Translations under genes and position numbers: made by a program | The notes under the pieces: generated by a model | The model's database searches: none | Told to the model about the DNA's origin: nothing | What the model saw: only the letters and a program-made list of their open reading frames with translations | DNA from: Candidatus Spyradosoma merdigallinarum | GTDB taxonomy: Bacteria; Verrucomicrobiota; Verrucomicrobiia; Opitutales; UBA953 | Direction: 5' to 3' | Assembly (NCBI GenBank): GCA_018713755.1 | Contig: DVOG01000069.1 | Coordinates: forward strand, 1-7,739 | DNA length: 7,739 bases | Part shown: piece after piece, positions 1-7,739 of the stretch | How the letters are laid out: every line of letters begins with the position of its first letter | How positions within the stretch are numbered: position 1 is the stretch's first letter

Positions 1-201
1 CTGCTTTCCGTGCGATGCGTCCGCGGCGGAAAATCCCGTGCGAACGGAAAAATTAAATGCGCAAGCGTTCCCGTGCGCAAGAAAAAGATGAAGACATTTT
101 CCGGGAACGGCGACGCCGGACGCATTGCGGCGGGAACGCAGCCGCGCCTCTTCCGGCTTTCCGAAAGGGGGCGGCGAGCGGGCGCGTTCCCGCCCGGAAA
201 A
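1..201. other. Non-coding region downstream of clpC, rich in the CGGGAACG repeat
   Basis: No convincing gene lies here; the open frames are short and arginine/alanine-rich, as expected of GC-rich DNA. Four copies of the 8-mer CGGGAACG (either strand) fall at about 66-73, 102-109, 131-138 and 185-192. They form two inverted pairs: 66-73 with 102-109 (8 bp, 28-nt loop), and 129-139 with 184-194 (11 bp perfect, 44-nt loop). The region lies just after the clpC stop codon, so it probably holds the clpC 3' end. What lies to its left is outside the window; a gene tail in the first ~50 bases cannot be excluded. Confidence 0.55.
48..109 (-). terminator. Candidate weak terminator of clpC
   Basis: Read on the minus strand, the inverted CGTTCCCG/CGGGAACG pair (109-102 and 73-66) forms an 8-bp stem. 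About eight nucleotides later comes a T-rich tract (complement of the A-rich bases 48-57). The 28-nt loop and the delayed T tract make it a poor intrinsic terminator. It is listed because it is the only hairpin followed by T's in the 200 bp after clpC and because it uses the same repeat as the recA terminator. Confidence 0.25.
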
Positions 202-2844
<2,643 letters not shown>

Positions 2845-2849
2845 CTTCT

Positions 2850-2855
2850 CTTATA
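2850..2855 (-). promoter_or_regulatory. Candidate clpC -10 element, possibly giving a leaderless transcript
   Basis: On the minus strand TATAAG, five of six matches to TATAAT, ends only five bases before the clpC ATG (2844). A transcript from it would start at or next to the start codon. The -35 is weak: TTGTTT (2875-2880) would need a 19-bp spacer. The bases just before the ATG read GAGAAG with no spacing, too close to act as a Shine-Dalgarno site. Confidence 0.35.
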
Positions 2856-2887
2856 GTCTTAGGGTTTTATGCAGAAACAATGCCAAT

Positions 2888-2908
2888 CGCGTCGGCTTCC
2901 GCGACGCG
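2888..2908. promoter_or_regulatory. Inverted repeat in the clpC-recA divergent region
   Basis: CGCGTCG (2888-2894) and CGACGCG (2902-2908) form a perfect 7-bp dyad with a 7-base spacer, midway between two divergent starts. It could be an operator for either gene or an RNA hairpin in the recA leader. Immediately downstream are two direct copies of GCGGGAACGCGG (2908-2919 and 2935-2946). I see no LexA box that I can assign with confidence. Confidence 0.4.
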
Positions 2909-3004
2909 CGGGAACGCGGGAAAATTTTTGTTTTGCGGGAACGCGGAAAAACGGCTTTTCTCGCACTTCGTCAACCATTCATCTCAAAAGAAAGCTTGAA
3001 TTTT

Positions 3005-4081
3005 ATGGCAAAGGAAACGGTCTCGAAACAGCAGACGGCGGCGGACACGAAAAGGGCGCTCGAACTCGCGCTTTCCGCCATCAACAAAACTTACGGCGAA
3101 GGCACGCTCATGCGCATGGGCGACGCGACGAAGATGGACGTGACGACGATTTCCACGGGCTCGGTCGCCATCGACCTCGCGCTCGGCGTCGGCGGTCTTC
3201 CGCGCGGGCGCATCGTCGAAATCTACGGTCCGGAATCTTCCGGGAAGACGACGCTGTGTCTGAGCGTCATCGCGCAGGCGCAGCGGGAAGGCGGCACGGC
3301 GGCGATCATCGACGTGGAGCACGCGCTCGACCCGCGCTACGCGAAAGTGGTCGGCGTGGATTTGGAAAATCTGCTGGTTTCGCAGCCGGAAAGCGGCGAG
3401 GACGCGCTGAACATCGTGGAGACGCTCGTGCGCTCCGGCGCGGTGGACGTCGTGGTGCTCGACTCGGTCGCGGCGCTCGTTTCCAAACAGGAGCTCGACG
3501 GGCAGATGGGCGACACGACGGTCGGCCTGCAGGCGCGCATGATGTCGCAGGCGATGCGGCGGCTGACGGCGGCGATCGCGAAGTCGAAATGTCTGTGCAT
3601 TTTCACGAATCAGATTCGCGAAAAAATCGGCGTGATGTTCGGCTCTCCGGAAACGACGCCGGGCGGGCGGGCGCTGAAGTTCTTTGCGTCCGTGCGCATG
3701 GATATCCGGCGCATCGGGCAGATCAAGGAGCCGTCGGGCAAAGTCATCGGGAACCGCACGAAGATCAAGGTCGTGAAGAACAAGGTCGCCTCGCCGTTTA
3801 CGGAATGCGAATTCGACATCATGTACAACGAAGGCATTTCCCGCACGGGATCGGTGATCGACCTCGGCGTCGAGCACAAGATTCTGGAAAAGAAAGGCGC
3901 GTGGATTTCCTACAACGGCAACCTGATCGGGCAGGGGCGCGAGGCCGCGAAGGATTATCTGAAGAAAAATCCCGCGCTGCTGGAAGAAATCCAGGCGAAA
4001 ATCATGGAAAAAGTCCACCCGACCGTCGGCGAGACGCTCGGCGCGACCGAGGACGAAAAAGCCGCGGAATCGGCGGCGTGA
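3005..4081 (+). CDS. recA: RecA recombinase
   Basis: This 358-residue protein would polymerise on single-stranded DNA, drive ATP-dependent strand exchange in recombination repair, and act as co-protease for LexA-type repressors where an SOS system exists. Walker A is GPESSGKT (75-82), the catalytic glutamate lies in VEHALDP (E105), and Walker B ends in VVVLDS (D153). TNQIR (201-205) carries the conserved Asn-Gln ATP sensor. The L2 region reads SPETTPGG (214-221) followed by ALKFFASVR. The C-terminus is acidic, as in other RecA proteins, and the length is close to the usual 340-360. The open frame continues upstream, but MAKE at 3005 fits the family start. Only a purine stretch (AAAGAAAG) about a dozen bases upstream could serve as a ribosome site. 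The gene contains no CGGGAACG copy and ends at a strong terminator, so it is probably monocistronic. Confidence 0.98.
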   Translation: MAKETVSKQQTAADTKRALELALSAINKTYGEGTLMRMGDATKMDVTTISTGSVAIDLALGVGGLPRGRIVEIYGPESSGKTTLCLSVIAQAQREGGTAAIIDVEHALDPRYAKVVGVDLENLLVSQPESGEDALNIVETLVRSGAVDVVVLDSVAALVSKQELDGQMGDTTVGLQARMMSQAMRRLTAAIAKSKCLCIFTNQIREKIGVMFGSPETTPGGRALKFFASVRMDIRRIGQIKEPSGKVIGNRTKIKVVKNKVASPFTECEFDIMYNEGISRTGSVIDLGVEHKILEKKGAWISYNGNLIGQGREAAKDYLKKNPALLEEIQAKIMEKVHPTVGETLGATEDEKAAESAA

Positions 4082-4125
4082 GAGCGGCGTTCCCGCTTTC
4101 CCCGGGCCGCGCTCGCGGCGAAAAG

Positions 4126-4168
4126 GCGTTCCCGTGCGTTTCGGCGCGGGAACGCGTCTTTTTTTTTT
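4126..4168 (+). terminator. Intrinsic terminator of recA built from two inverted CGGGAACG motifs
   Basis: Bases 4126-4137 pair with 4144-4155 in a 12-bp stem with one G-T pair and a 6-nt loop, followed by a run of ten T's (4159-4168). The base of the stem is GCGTTCCCG on the left and CGGGAACGC on the right, so the dispersed repeat supplies both arms. It lies 45 bp after the recA stop. A further motif copy sits on either side (4088 and 4191). Confidence 0.9.
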
Positions 4169-4208
4169 GAGGAAGAAACGAAGCCGCGGCGGGAACGGTC
4201 AAATTTCA

Positions 4209-4222
4209 ATTTGCCATTTGCC
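4209..4222 (+). repeat. Tandem ATTTGCC pair before the 4249 gene
   Basis: Two perfect adjacent copies of ATTTGCC (4209-4215 and 4216-4222) lie in an AT-rich patch 27 bp before the ATG at 4249. TTGCCA (4211-4216) matches a -35 consensus at five of six places, but I see no good -10 at 16-18 bp, so a promoter here is only a possibility. No Shine-Dalgarno site precedes the start. Confidence 0.35.
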
Positions 4223-4248
4223 CCGAAAAAAAATTTCCTTGCCCGCTT

Positions 4249-4713
4249 ATGGCGAAAATTGATTTGGAGCTTTTGCAGATGGTGCTGGAACGCAACGCCG
4301 TCGACGCGCGCCTGACCGCGCGCATCCTTTCCGACCTGCAGGAGGAAATCCGGCTCGAAAAGCTGGAGGCGGAAGAGCGCGAACCTCCCGTGAAGAAGAA
4401 ATACGTTTTCCTGGCGAGCGATCCCGAAGGCGTGCTCGACGGCAAGGAGCTCGTCGGATGGGTCGTGCAGATCCCGGCGGACCAGAGCGAATACACCGTG
4501 GAGGAACGGATTTTCGACGCGGCGTGCGAGTACAACCGCTCGAAAAAAGGGCGGCGAGATCCCGCCAAGACGCTCGGCGAGGCCTGCGAGCGCGTTCCCG
4601 CGAAAATTTTCCGCGAACGGAAAATCTGGGTGAAGAACAAAGAAGCCGCGTATCTGCTGGCGACGTCGAATGCGCTGCCTTCGGCTTCGGAACTGCGTCC
4701 GCGGGAGGAATGA
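4249..4713 (+). CDS. Unrecognised 154-residue cytoplasmic protein
   Basis: I do not recognise a family. There is no signal peptide or membrane segment. Residues 4-46 are strongly helical and charged, likely a coiled coil (heptad-like leucines, then EEIRLEKLEAEERE). A compact mixed region follows (about 50-138): KKKYVFLASDPEG (49-61), VGWVVQIP (69-76), an ERIFDAACEYN helix (86-96), a KKGRR basic patch (99-103), ACERVPAKIF (112-121) and KIWVKNKEA (125-133). The tail is short and acidic. The codon use resembles neighbouring genes, which supports it being real rather than a chance frame. It stands alone between the recA terminator and a 294-bp gap, so context gives no role. Possibilities include a small adaptor or nucleic-acid-associated protein, but nothing seen proves either. 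Confidence 0.8.
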   Translation: MAKIDLELLQMVLERNAVDARLTARILSDLQEEIRLEKLEAEEREPPVKKKYVFLASDPEGVLDGKELVGWVVQIPADQSEYTVEERIFDAACEYNRSKKGRRDPAKTLGEACERVPAKIFRERKIWVKNKEAAYLLATSNALPSASELRPREE

Positions 4714-4822
4714 GCCGCCGCGCGTCCGGGCTTTCCGCGCGGGGGCGACGCCGTATCCGCTTTTTCGATACGCCGAAACGCGGCGTTCCCGGCGGCGCGC
4801 TTCCCGCTTCCGGTCGCGGTTT

Positions 4823-4854
4823 CGCCGCGGGAACGGCAATCATTTCCCGCGGCG
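4823..4854 (+). other. Strong hairpin with the repeat in its stem, 4714-5007 gap
   Basis: Bases 4823-4833 (CGCCGCGGGAA) pair perfectly with 4844-4854 across a 10-nt loop. A T-rich stretch (4865-4874) starts about ten bases later, so it may weakly terminate the 4249 gene, though the spacing is long. The CGGGAACG copy at 4828-4835 spans the stem and the loop edge; it could alternatively pair with the inverted copy at 4784-4791. A further 6-bp hairpin, CGTATC/GATACG, lies at 4752-4772. I see no coding capacity in 4714-4916. Confidence 0.45.
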
Positions 4855-4916
4855 GACGACAAGCTTTTTCTTTTGCGCGGGAACGGAAAAAAAATCGGAT
4901 TTCTTCACGAAAACTG

Positions 4917-4945
4917 TTGACTGCGTTCCTTTCAGCTCCTGTATT
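4917..4945 (+). promoter_or_regulatory. Candidate sigma-70-type promoter of the HU gene
   Basis: TTGACT (4917-4922, five of six to TTGACA) is followed after exactly 17 bp by TGTATT (4940-4945, four of six to TATAAT). Transcription would start near 4951-4953, leaving a leader of about 55 nt before the ATG at 5008. The DNA here shifts abruptly from GC-rich to AT-rich, as expected for a promoter. Confidence 0.55.
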
Positions 4946-4951
4946 TGTCTG

Positions 4952-4982
4952 CGTTAACAAACGGTTAACGTTTTTGATCAAA
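4952..4982. promoter_or_regulatory. Operator-like dyad and palindrome in the HU leader
   Basis: CGTTAAC (4952-4958) and GTTAACG (4964-4970) form a perfect 7-bp inverted repeat with a 5-bp spacer; the two GTTAAC cores start 11 bp apart, about one helical turn. Just after comes a separate 10-bp palindrome, TTTGATCAAA (4973-4982). Placed at and after the predicted transcription start, these fit a repressor site or an architectural-protein site. The binding protein is unknown; autoregulation by HU is one possibility. Confidence 0.45.
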
Positions 4983-5007
4983 CAGCAATATCCACACAGA
5001 CACTCCT

Positions 5008-5295
5008 ATGAACAAAGGTGAACTCATCGAAGCAGTAAAAGCCAACCTCGGCACGGACGCCTCCAAGGCGCTCGCCGAACGCGCCGTCGAAGCCGTCCTC
5101 GAGGGCATCAAAGCCGGCATCAAGAAGGACTCTTCCGTTCAGCTGATCGGATTCGGCACCTTCACGGTCGCCAAGCGCGCCGCCCGCAAGGGTGTCAACC
5201 CGAAGACCGGCGAGAAAATCAGCATCAAGGCTTCCAAGAACGTCAAGTTCAAGGCCGGAACTGCTCTCAAGGCCCTCGCGGCCAAGGCGAAATAA
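5008..5295 (+). CDS. HU/IHF-family DNA-binding protein
   Basis: This 95-residue protein would dimerise and bend DNA, helping to organise the nucleoid. It has the family layout: N-terminal helices (about 3-38), the GFGTF turn (48-52), then the DNA-binding beta arm with NPKTGEK (64-70; P65 is the intercalating proline) and the C-terminal SIKASKNVKFKAG stretch (72-84). A short lysine/alanine-rich tail follows; the family norm is about 90 residues. No Shine-Dalgarno site precedes the ATG; the bases are ACTCCT. Codon choice differs from the neighbours: 12 of 18 alanines use GCC and 3 use GCG, while neighbouring genes favour GCG. This suggests selection for high expression. It is a single-gene unit with its own promoter and terminator. 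HU and IHF cannot be told apart here, so no symbol is given. Confidence 0.95.
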   Translation: MNKGELIEAVKANLGTDASKALAERAVEAVLEGIKAGIKKDSSVQLIGFGTFTVAKRAARKGVNPKTGEKISIKASKNVKFKAGTALKALAAKAK

Positions 5296-5315
5296 GGCTC
5301 TTGTTTTCGCCCTTC

Positions 5316-5350
5316 AAGGCGCGTCCGGAAACGGGCGCGCCTTTTTTTTT
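5316..5350 (+). terminator. Intrinsic terminator of the HU gene
   Basis: Bases 5316-5326 pair with 5333-5343 in an 11-bp GC-rich stem (one G-T pair) with loop GGAAAC. The T run covers 5342-5350; its first two T's pair with the A's at the stem base. It lies about 20 bp after the stop. Its stem does not use the CGGGAACG repeat, though a copy follows at 5362-5369. Confidence 0.9.
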
Positions 5351-5378
5351 CGCGGGAGCGTCGTTCCCGCTTTCCCGC

Positions 5379-5407
5379 TTGCCGCCGCGGGATTCCGCGC
5401 CTAATCT
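5379..5407 (+). promoter_or_regulatory. Possible lemA promoter
   Basis: TTGCCG (5379-5384) and TAATCT (5402-5407) lie 17 bp apart, with four and three matches to the -35 and -10 consensus. The predicted start falls within a few bases of the lemA ATG at 5417, so the transcript would be almost leaderless. A promoter is expected here because of the terminator just upstream, but the match is weak. Confidence 0.25.
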
Positions 5408-5416
5408 TGCCGCATC

Positions 5417-6016
5417 ATGACCGCTTACATCGTTCCGATCGCCGTCGCCGCCGTTCTGCTCGGCGTCGTTTTCTGGGGAATTTCCGCCTACAACGGGCTC
5501 GTCGCGCAGCGCAACCGCTTCAAGAACGCGTTCGCTCAAATCGACGTGCAGCTCCAGCGCCGCTATGACCTGATTCCGAATCTCGTGGAAACCGCGCGCG
5601 GCTTTCTCAAGCACGAAAAGGAAACGCTGCAGGCGGTGACGGAAGCGCGCAACGCGGCGCAGGCCGCCTCGAAGGCGCTCGGCGGCGATCCCGCGGACGC
5701 GGCGGCGCTCGGACGGCTTTCTTCGGCGGAGGGCGCGCTCGGCGCCGCGCTTTCCCGTTTGATGATGGTCTGCGAGGCGTATCCCGACCTGAAGTCCGAC
5801 CGGCACATGGCGCAAGTGATGGAGGAGCTTTCTTCCGCCGAAAACAAAATCGCTTTCGCGCGGCAGGCCTACAACGATTCCGTGATGAATTACAACACGA
5901 GCCGCGAGTCGTTCCCCGTTTCGATCGTCGCGGGAATGTTCGGCTTCGCGGAGGCGGCGCTGCTCGAAATCGAGAACCCGCAGGCGCGCCAAGCGGTCAA
6001 CGTGAAGTTCTCATGA
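5417..6016 (+). CDS. lemA: LemA family membrane-anchored protein
   Basis: This 199-residue protein has one N-terminal membrane helix (about 4-22) and then a long helical body, the standard LemA layout and length. Diagnostic stretches are YNGLVAQRNRFKNAFAQID (25-43), the following QRRYDLIPNLVETA, and AENKIAFARQAYNDSVMNYN toward the C-terminus. LemA proteins are widespread but their biochemical role is unsettled; they are often encoded beside membrane metallopeptidases of the HtpX/M48 type or TPM-domain proteins. Neither is present here: the stop codon overlaps the start of an ABC ATPase gene (ATGA), so the two are probably translationally coupled. The topology suggests a short N-terminus and the helical body on one side of the inner membrane. 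No CGGGAACG copy lies in the gene. No Shine-Dalgarno site precedes it. Confidence 0.93.
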   Translation: MTAYIVPIAVAAVLLGVVFWGISAYNGLVAQRNRFKNAFAQIDVQLQRRYDLIPNLVETARGFLKHEKETLQAVTEARNAAQAASKALGGDPADAAALGRLSSAEGALGAALSRLMMVCEAYPDLKSDRHMAQVMEELSSAENKIAFARQAYNDSVMNYNTSRESFPVSIVAGMFGFAEAALLEIENPQARQAVNVKFS

Positions 6017-6846
6017 GCGGGCAGAATATCCTGGACATCCGGAACCTTTCCGTCGTCCGCGGGAACAAAAAAATCTTTTCCGGACTTTCGCTGAGCGTTC
6101 CCGTCGGGTGCAACACGGCGATTCTCGGCCCGAACGGCGCGGGAAAATCGACGCTGCTGAAACTGCTCACGCGGGAAATTTATCCCGTCGCGTCGCCGTC
6201 TTCGGAGCTGAAAATTTTCGGCGAAAGCCTCTGGAACGTGCGCGATCTGCGTTCCCGCCTCGGCATCGTTTCCAACGACTTGCAGAAAAATTTCCCGGAA
6301 GACGCGCTCGGGCGCGACGTCGTGCTTTCCGGCTTCTTTTCGACCTTCGGCGTGTGGAAGGACTTGGAAATCACGCGGGAACAGCGCCGCGTCGCGCGCG
6401 GCGTGATGCGGCTGCTGGGCACGGAGAAAATCGCGCATCGGCCCTTCGGCACCTATTCCACGGGCGAGCAGCGGCGCTTCCTGCTCGGACGCGCGCTCGT
6501 CAACGCGCCGGAAGCGCTCGTCCTCGACGAACCCACGAGCGGGCTCGACCTCAAGTCCTGCTTCCTGTACATCGGGAAAATGCGGGAACTGATGCGCGCG
6601 GGAACGACCGTCGTTCTCGTCACGCACAATCCGGGCGAAATCACGCCGGAATTTTCCCGCGTGCTGCTGCTCAAAAACGGAAAAATCGAGGCGGACGGCA
6701 CGCGGGAGGAAACGCTGACTTCCGAGCGGCTTTCCTCGCTTTTTGAAATTCCGCTTTCCGTCGTCGGGCGCGACGGCTTTTATTCCGTCGTTCCCGCGAA
6801 GGACGAAATTTCCGTTTGCAAAGGCGCGCGAAAACCCGCTAAATAA
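6013..6846 (+). CDS. ABC transporter-type ATPase, YlmA/ModF-like
   Basis: This is a 277-residue single ATP-binding cassette without membrane segments. Walker A is GPNGAGKS (39-46), the Q-loop glutamine is in SNDLQ (Q91), the signature is the non-canonical YSTGEQ (148-153) in place of LSGGQ, Walker B is LVLDEP (169-174), the D-loop is GLD (177-179), and the switch histidine is in VTHNPGEI (H205). The VVLSGFFSTFG stretch (103-113) and the THxxxEIxPxFxxxLLLKxG pattern near the end match my memory of Bacillus YlmA and related ModF-like ATPases (COG1119). Members of that group often have no adjacent permease, and none is visible here, so substrate and partner are unknown. It starts inside the lemA stop (ATGA overlap), and a lipoprotein gene follows 29 bp downstream. 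Four repeat copies lie within it, in different reading frames. Confidence 0.92.
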   Translation: MSGQNILDIRNLSVVRGNKKIFSGLSLSVPVGCNTAILGPNGAGKSTLLKLLTREIYPVASPSSELKIFGESLWNVRDLRSRLGIVSNDLQKNFPEDALGRDVVLSGFFSTFGVWKDLEITREQRRVARGVMRLLGTEKIAHRPFGTYSTGEQRRFLLGRALVNAPEALVLDEPTSGLDLKSCFLYIGKMRELMRAGTTVVLVTHNPGEITPEFSRVLLLKNGKIEADGTREETLTSERLSSLFEIPLSVVGRDGFYSVVPAKDEISVCKGARKPAK

Positions 6847-6875
6847 GCCGCACATCTTTTTTGAAAAGTCATTTT

Positions 6876-7334
6876 ATGAAAAAACGAATCATCGCAGTTT
6901 CTGTCCTCGCAGCCGCGGCCGTTCTTTCCGGCTGCATGACTCAGCCGGTCGACCAGCCCGGTTCCCGCCGGCCGGAAGGCACGTGGAACTCCGTCACGGG
7001 AACGCTCAGCGACGTGCGCTACTACAACAGCGACGTCGACGCCGTCTACAAGGCCGCGGAAAGCGCGCTGCGGGAACTGAACATTTTCGTGACGGGCTAC
7101 GACAAGACCAAGAGCGGCTACACGCTTTACGGTCGCGCGGTCGGCGACTACAAAGTCCTCGTCGACATCACGAAGCGCGCGGTTTCCCCGAAGGCGAAGG
7201 GCCGAAACGCCGCTCCCGCCGCCGAGCCCGAAACCTACACGGAAGTCAGCGTTTCCTACGGCTCCTTCGGCGATCTCGCGCCGTCGCTGCAGATCATTTC
7301 CAAGATTTCCTCGAATCTGCCGAGCGAAGGCTGA
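6876..7334 (+). CDS. Small lipoprotein, DUF3568-like
   Basis: The 152-residue product begins with KKR, a hydrophobic stretch (5-17) and the lipobox LSGC (17-20), so it should be lipidated at C20 and anchored in the envelope. The ATG at 6876 is preferred over an in-frame one 15 bases upstream because it places the positive charges right at the N-terminus. After a proline-rich linker comes a compact domain: a VDAVYKAAESALRELNIFV helix, a YDKTKSGYTLYGR strand pair, then KVLVDITKR and a TEVSVSYGSFGD strand with a closing helix. This order resembles DUF3568-type lipoproteins, which is an assignment by pattern memory only. It lies 29 bp after the ABC ATPase gene with no visible promoter, and a terminator follows, so it is probably the last gene of the lemA operon. 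Confidence 0.88.
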   Translation: MKKRIIAVSVLAAAAVLSGCMTQPVDQPGSRRPEGTWNSVTGTLSDVRYYNSDVDAVYKAAESALRELNIFVTGYDKTKSGYTLYGRAVGDYKVLVDITKRAVSPKAKGRNAAPAAEPETYTEVSVSYGSFGDLAPSLQIISKISSNLPSEG

Positions 7335-7366
7335 ACCGGCGTCTCCTTCGCGATTCGGCGAAAAAG

Positions 7367-7398
7367 AAAACCGTCCCGCGTTCCCGCGGGGCGGTTTT
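7367..7398 (+). terminator. Intrinsic terminator after the lipoprotein gene
   Basis: Bases 7367-7380 pair with 7385-7398 in a 14-bp stem (one G-T pair) and a 4-nt loop TTCC. AAAA at the 5' base and TTTT at the 3' base mean it could stop transcription from either side. One CGTTCCCG copy (7379-7386) covers the loop and part of the right arm. It lies 33 bp after the stop codon. Confidence 0.85.
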
Positions 7399-7482
7399 CT
7401 CTTGTCCGGACGCGACGCCTTCCCGCGCGGGCGAGAGGTTTTTTTGTTGCTTCGAAAAAACGCCTCCGCAAAAATACCGCGC

Positions 7483-7739
7483 ATGTTCATCCCTCTGAAA
7501 AAAATCGTCTCCCTCTCCGCGCTCGCAGCTTGCGCCGCGGCGCTCGCCGGCGCTCCCGCGGAAAGCGTCGCCGCGCCGTCGGCGAAAAATCAGAAGCAAA
7601 AGGCGCTCCCCGCGTTCAGCTCCGGCGCGCCGAAACCTTACGGCGCGACGCCGACCGAACCGCAGGTTCAGTGGCAGCGGCTGGAATTTTACGCGTTCAC
7701 GCATTTCGGTCTCAACACGTTCACCGGCCGCGAATGGGG
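7483..7739 (+). CDS. GH29 alpha-L-fucosidase, N-terminal fragment
   Basis: Only the first 85 codons are inside the window. The N-terminus has KK, a hydrophobic run (8-24) and then a lysine/alanine-rich spacer. QWQRLEFYAFTHFGLNTFT (63-81) followed by GREWG matches the start of the catalytic barrel of GH29 fucosidases, where a WQxxExYAFxHFGxNTFTxxEWG pattern is typical. Such enzymes cut alpha-linked fucose from mucin, milk or plant glycans. Export is clear but its type is not: L14-A15-A16-C17 fits a lipobox, and cleavage after A24 or A26 would fit signal peptidase I. The catalytic residues lie beyond the edge. No Shine-Dalgarno site is visible; a terminator upstream implies a separate transcript. 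Confidence 0.9.
   Translation, partial: MFIPLKKIVSLSALAACAAALAGAPAESVAAPSAKNQKQKALPAFSSGAPKPYGATPTEPQVQWQRLEFYAFTHFGLNTFTGREW

Noticed and set aside
2908..2946. LexA/SOS operator before recA made of the two GCGGGAACGCGG copies
   Set aside because: They are direct rather than inverted repeats and the same word occurs all over the window, including inside genes.
2869..4170. Long plus-strand frame overlapping recA
   Set aside because: It is an alternate reading frame of recA; recA's motifs lie in the other frame and this one is arginine/glycine-rich with no domains.
6108..6746. Plus-strand frame inside the ABC ATPase gene
   Set aside because: It is an alternate-frame shadow, arginine/alanine-rich, with all ATPase motifs in the other frame.
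6861..6875. Earlier ATG for the lipoprotein
   Set aside because: It would add MKSHF before a standard lipoprotein signal; the ATG at 6876 gives a better signal peptide.

Overview
The window is GC-rich, densely coding bacterial chromosome with seven complete genes and the start of an eighth. My best guess at the source is a gut-associated member of the PVC group, Verrucomicrobiota/Opitutae-like. That guess rests on GC-rich coding style, lack of Shine-Dalgarno sites, an NPC-type mix of housekeeping genes and a secreted GH29 fucosidase. It is inference only, because no rRNA or other decisive marker is present.

Layout: positions 1-201 are non-coding and rich in one short repeat. On the minus strand, 202-2844 encodes ClpC, the AAA+ unfoldase of the ClpCP protease. 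A 160-bp divergent promoter region separates it from recA (3005-4081, plus), which ends at a textbook intrinsic terminator. A 154-residue protein I do not recognise follows (4249-4713). After a 294-bp gap with hairpins and a promoter/operator-like region comes an HU-family DNA-binding protein (5008-5295) with its own terminator. Next is a probable operon: lemA (5417-6016), overlapping by ATGA a YlmA/ModF-like ABC ATPase (6013-6846), then after 29 bp a small lipoprotein (6876-7334), closed by a terminator. At the right edge a signal-peptide-bearing GH29 alpha-L-fucosidase begins (7483) and runs off the window.

Together the genes cover protein quality control (ClpC), recombination and DNA repair (RecA), nucleoid architecture (HU), an envelope-associated operon of unknown job (LemA, ABC ATPase, lipoprotein) and glycan breakdown (GH29). 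No mobile element, phage, CRISPR array, tRNA or rRNA was seen.

The most unusual signal is not a gene. The 8-mer CGGGAACG (reverse complement CGTTCCCG) occurs 31 times by hand count, where roughly one copy or fewer would be expected by chance. Fifteen copies sit in the 14% of the window that is intergenic, often as inverted pairs, and one such pair forms the recA terminator stem. Inside genes the motif is read in all three frames, so it seems to be maintained at the DNA level. This resembles DNA uptake sequences (DUS/USS) of Neisseriaceae and Pasteurellaceae, but a restriction/methylation site, a chromosome-organisation site or mutational bias would also fit. A second general feature is the absence of a good Shine-Dalgarno site before any gene, with clpC possibly leaderless.
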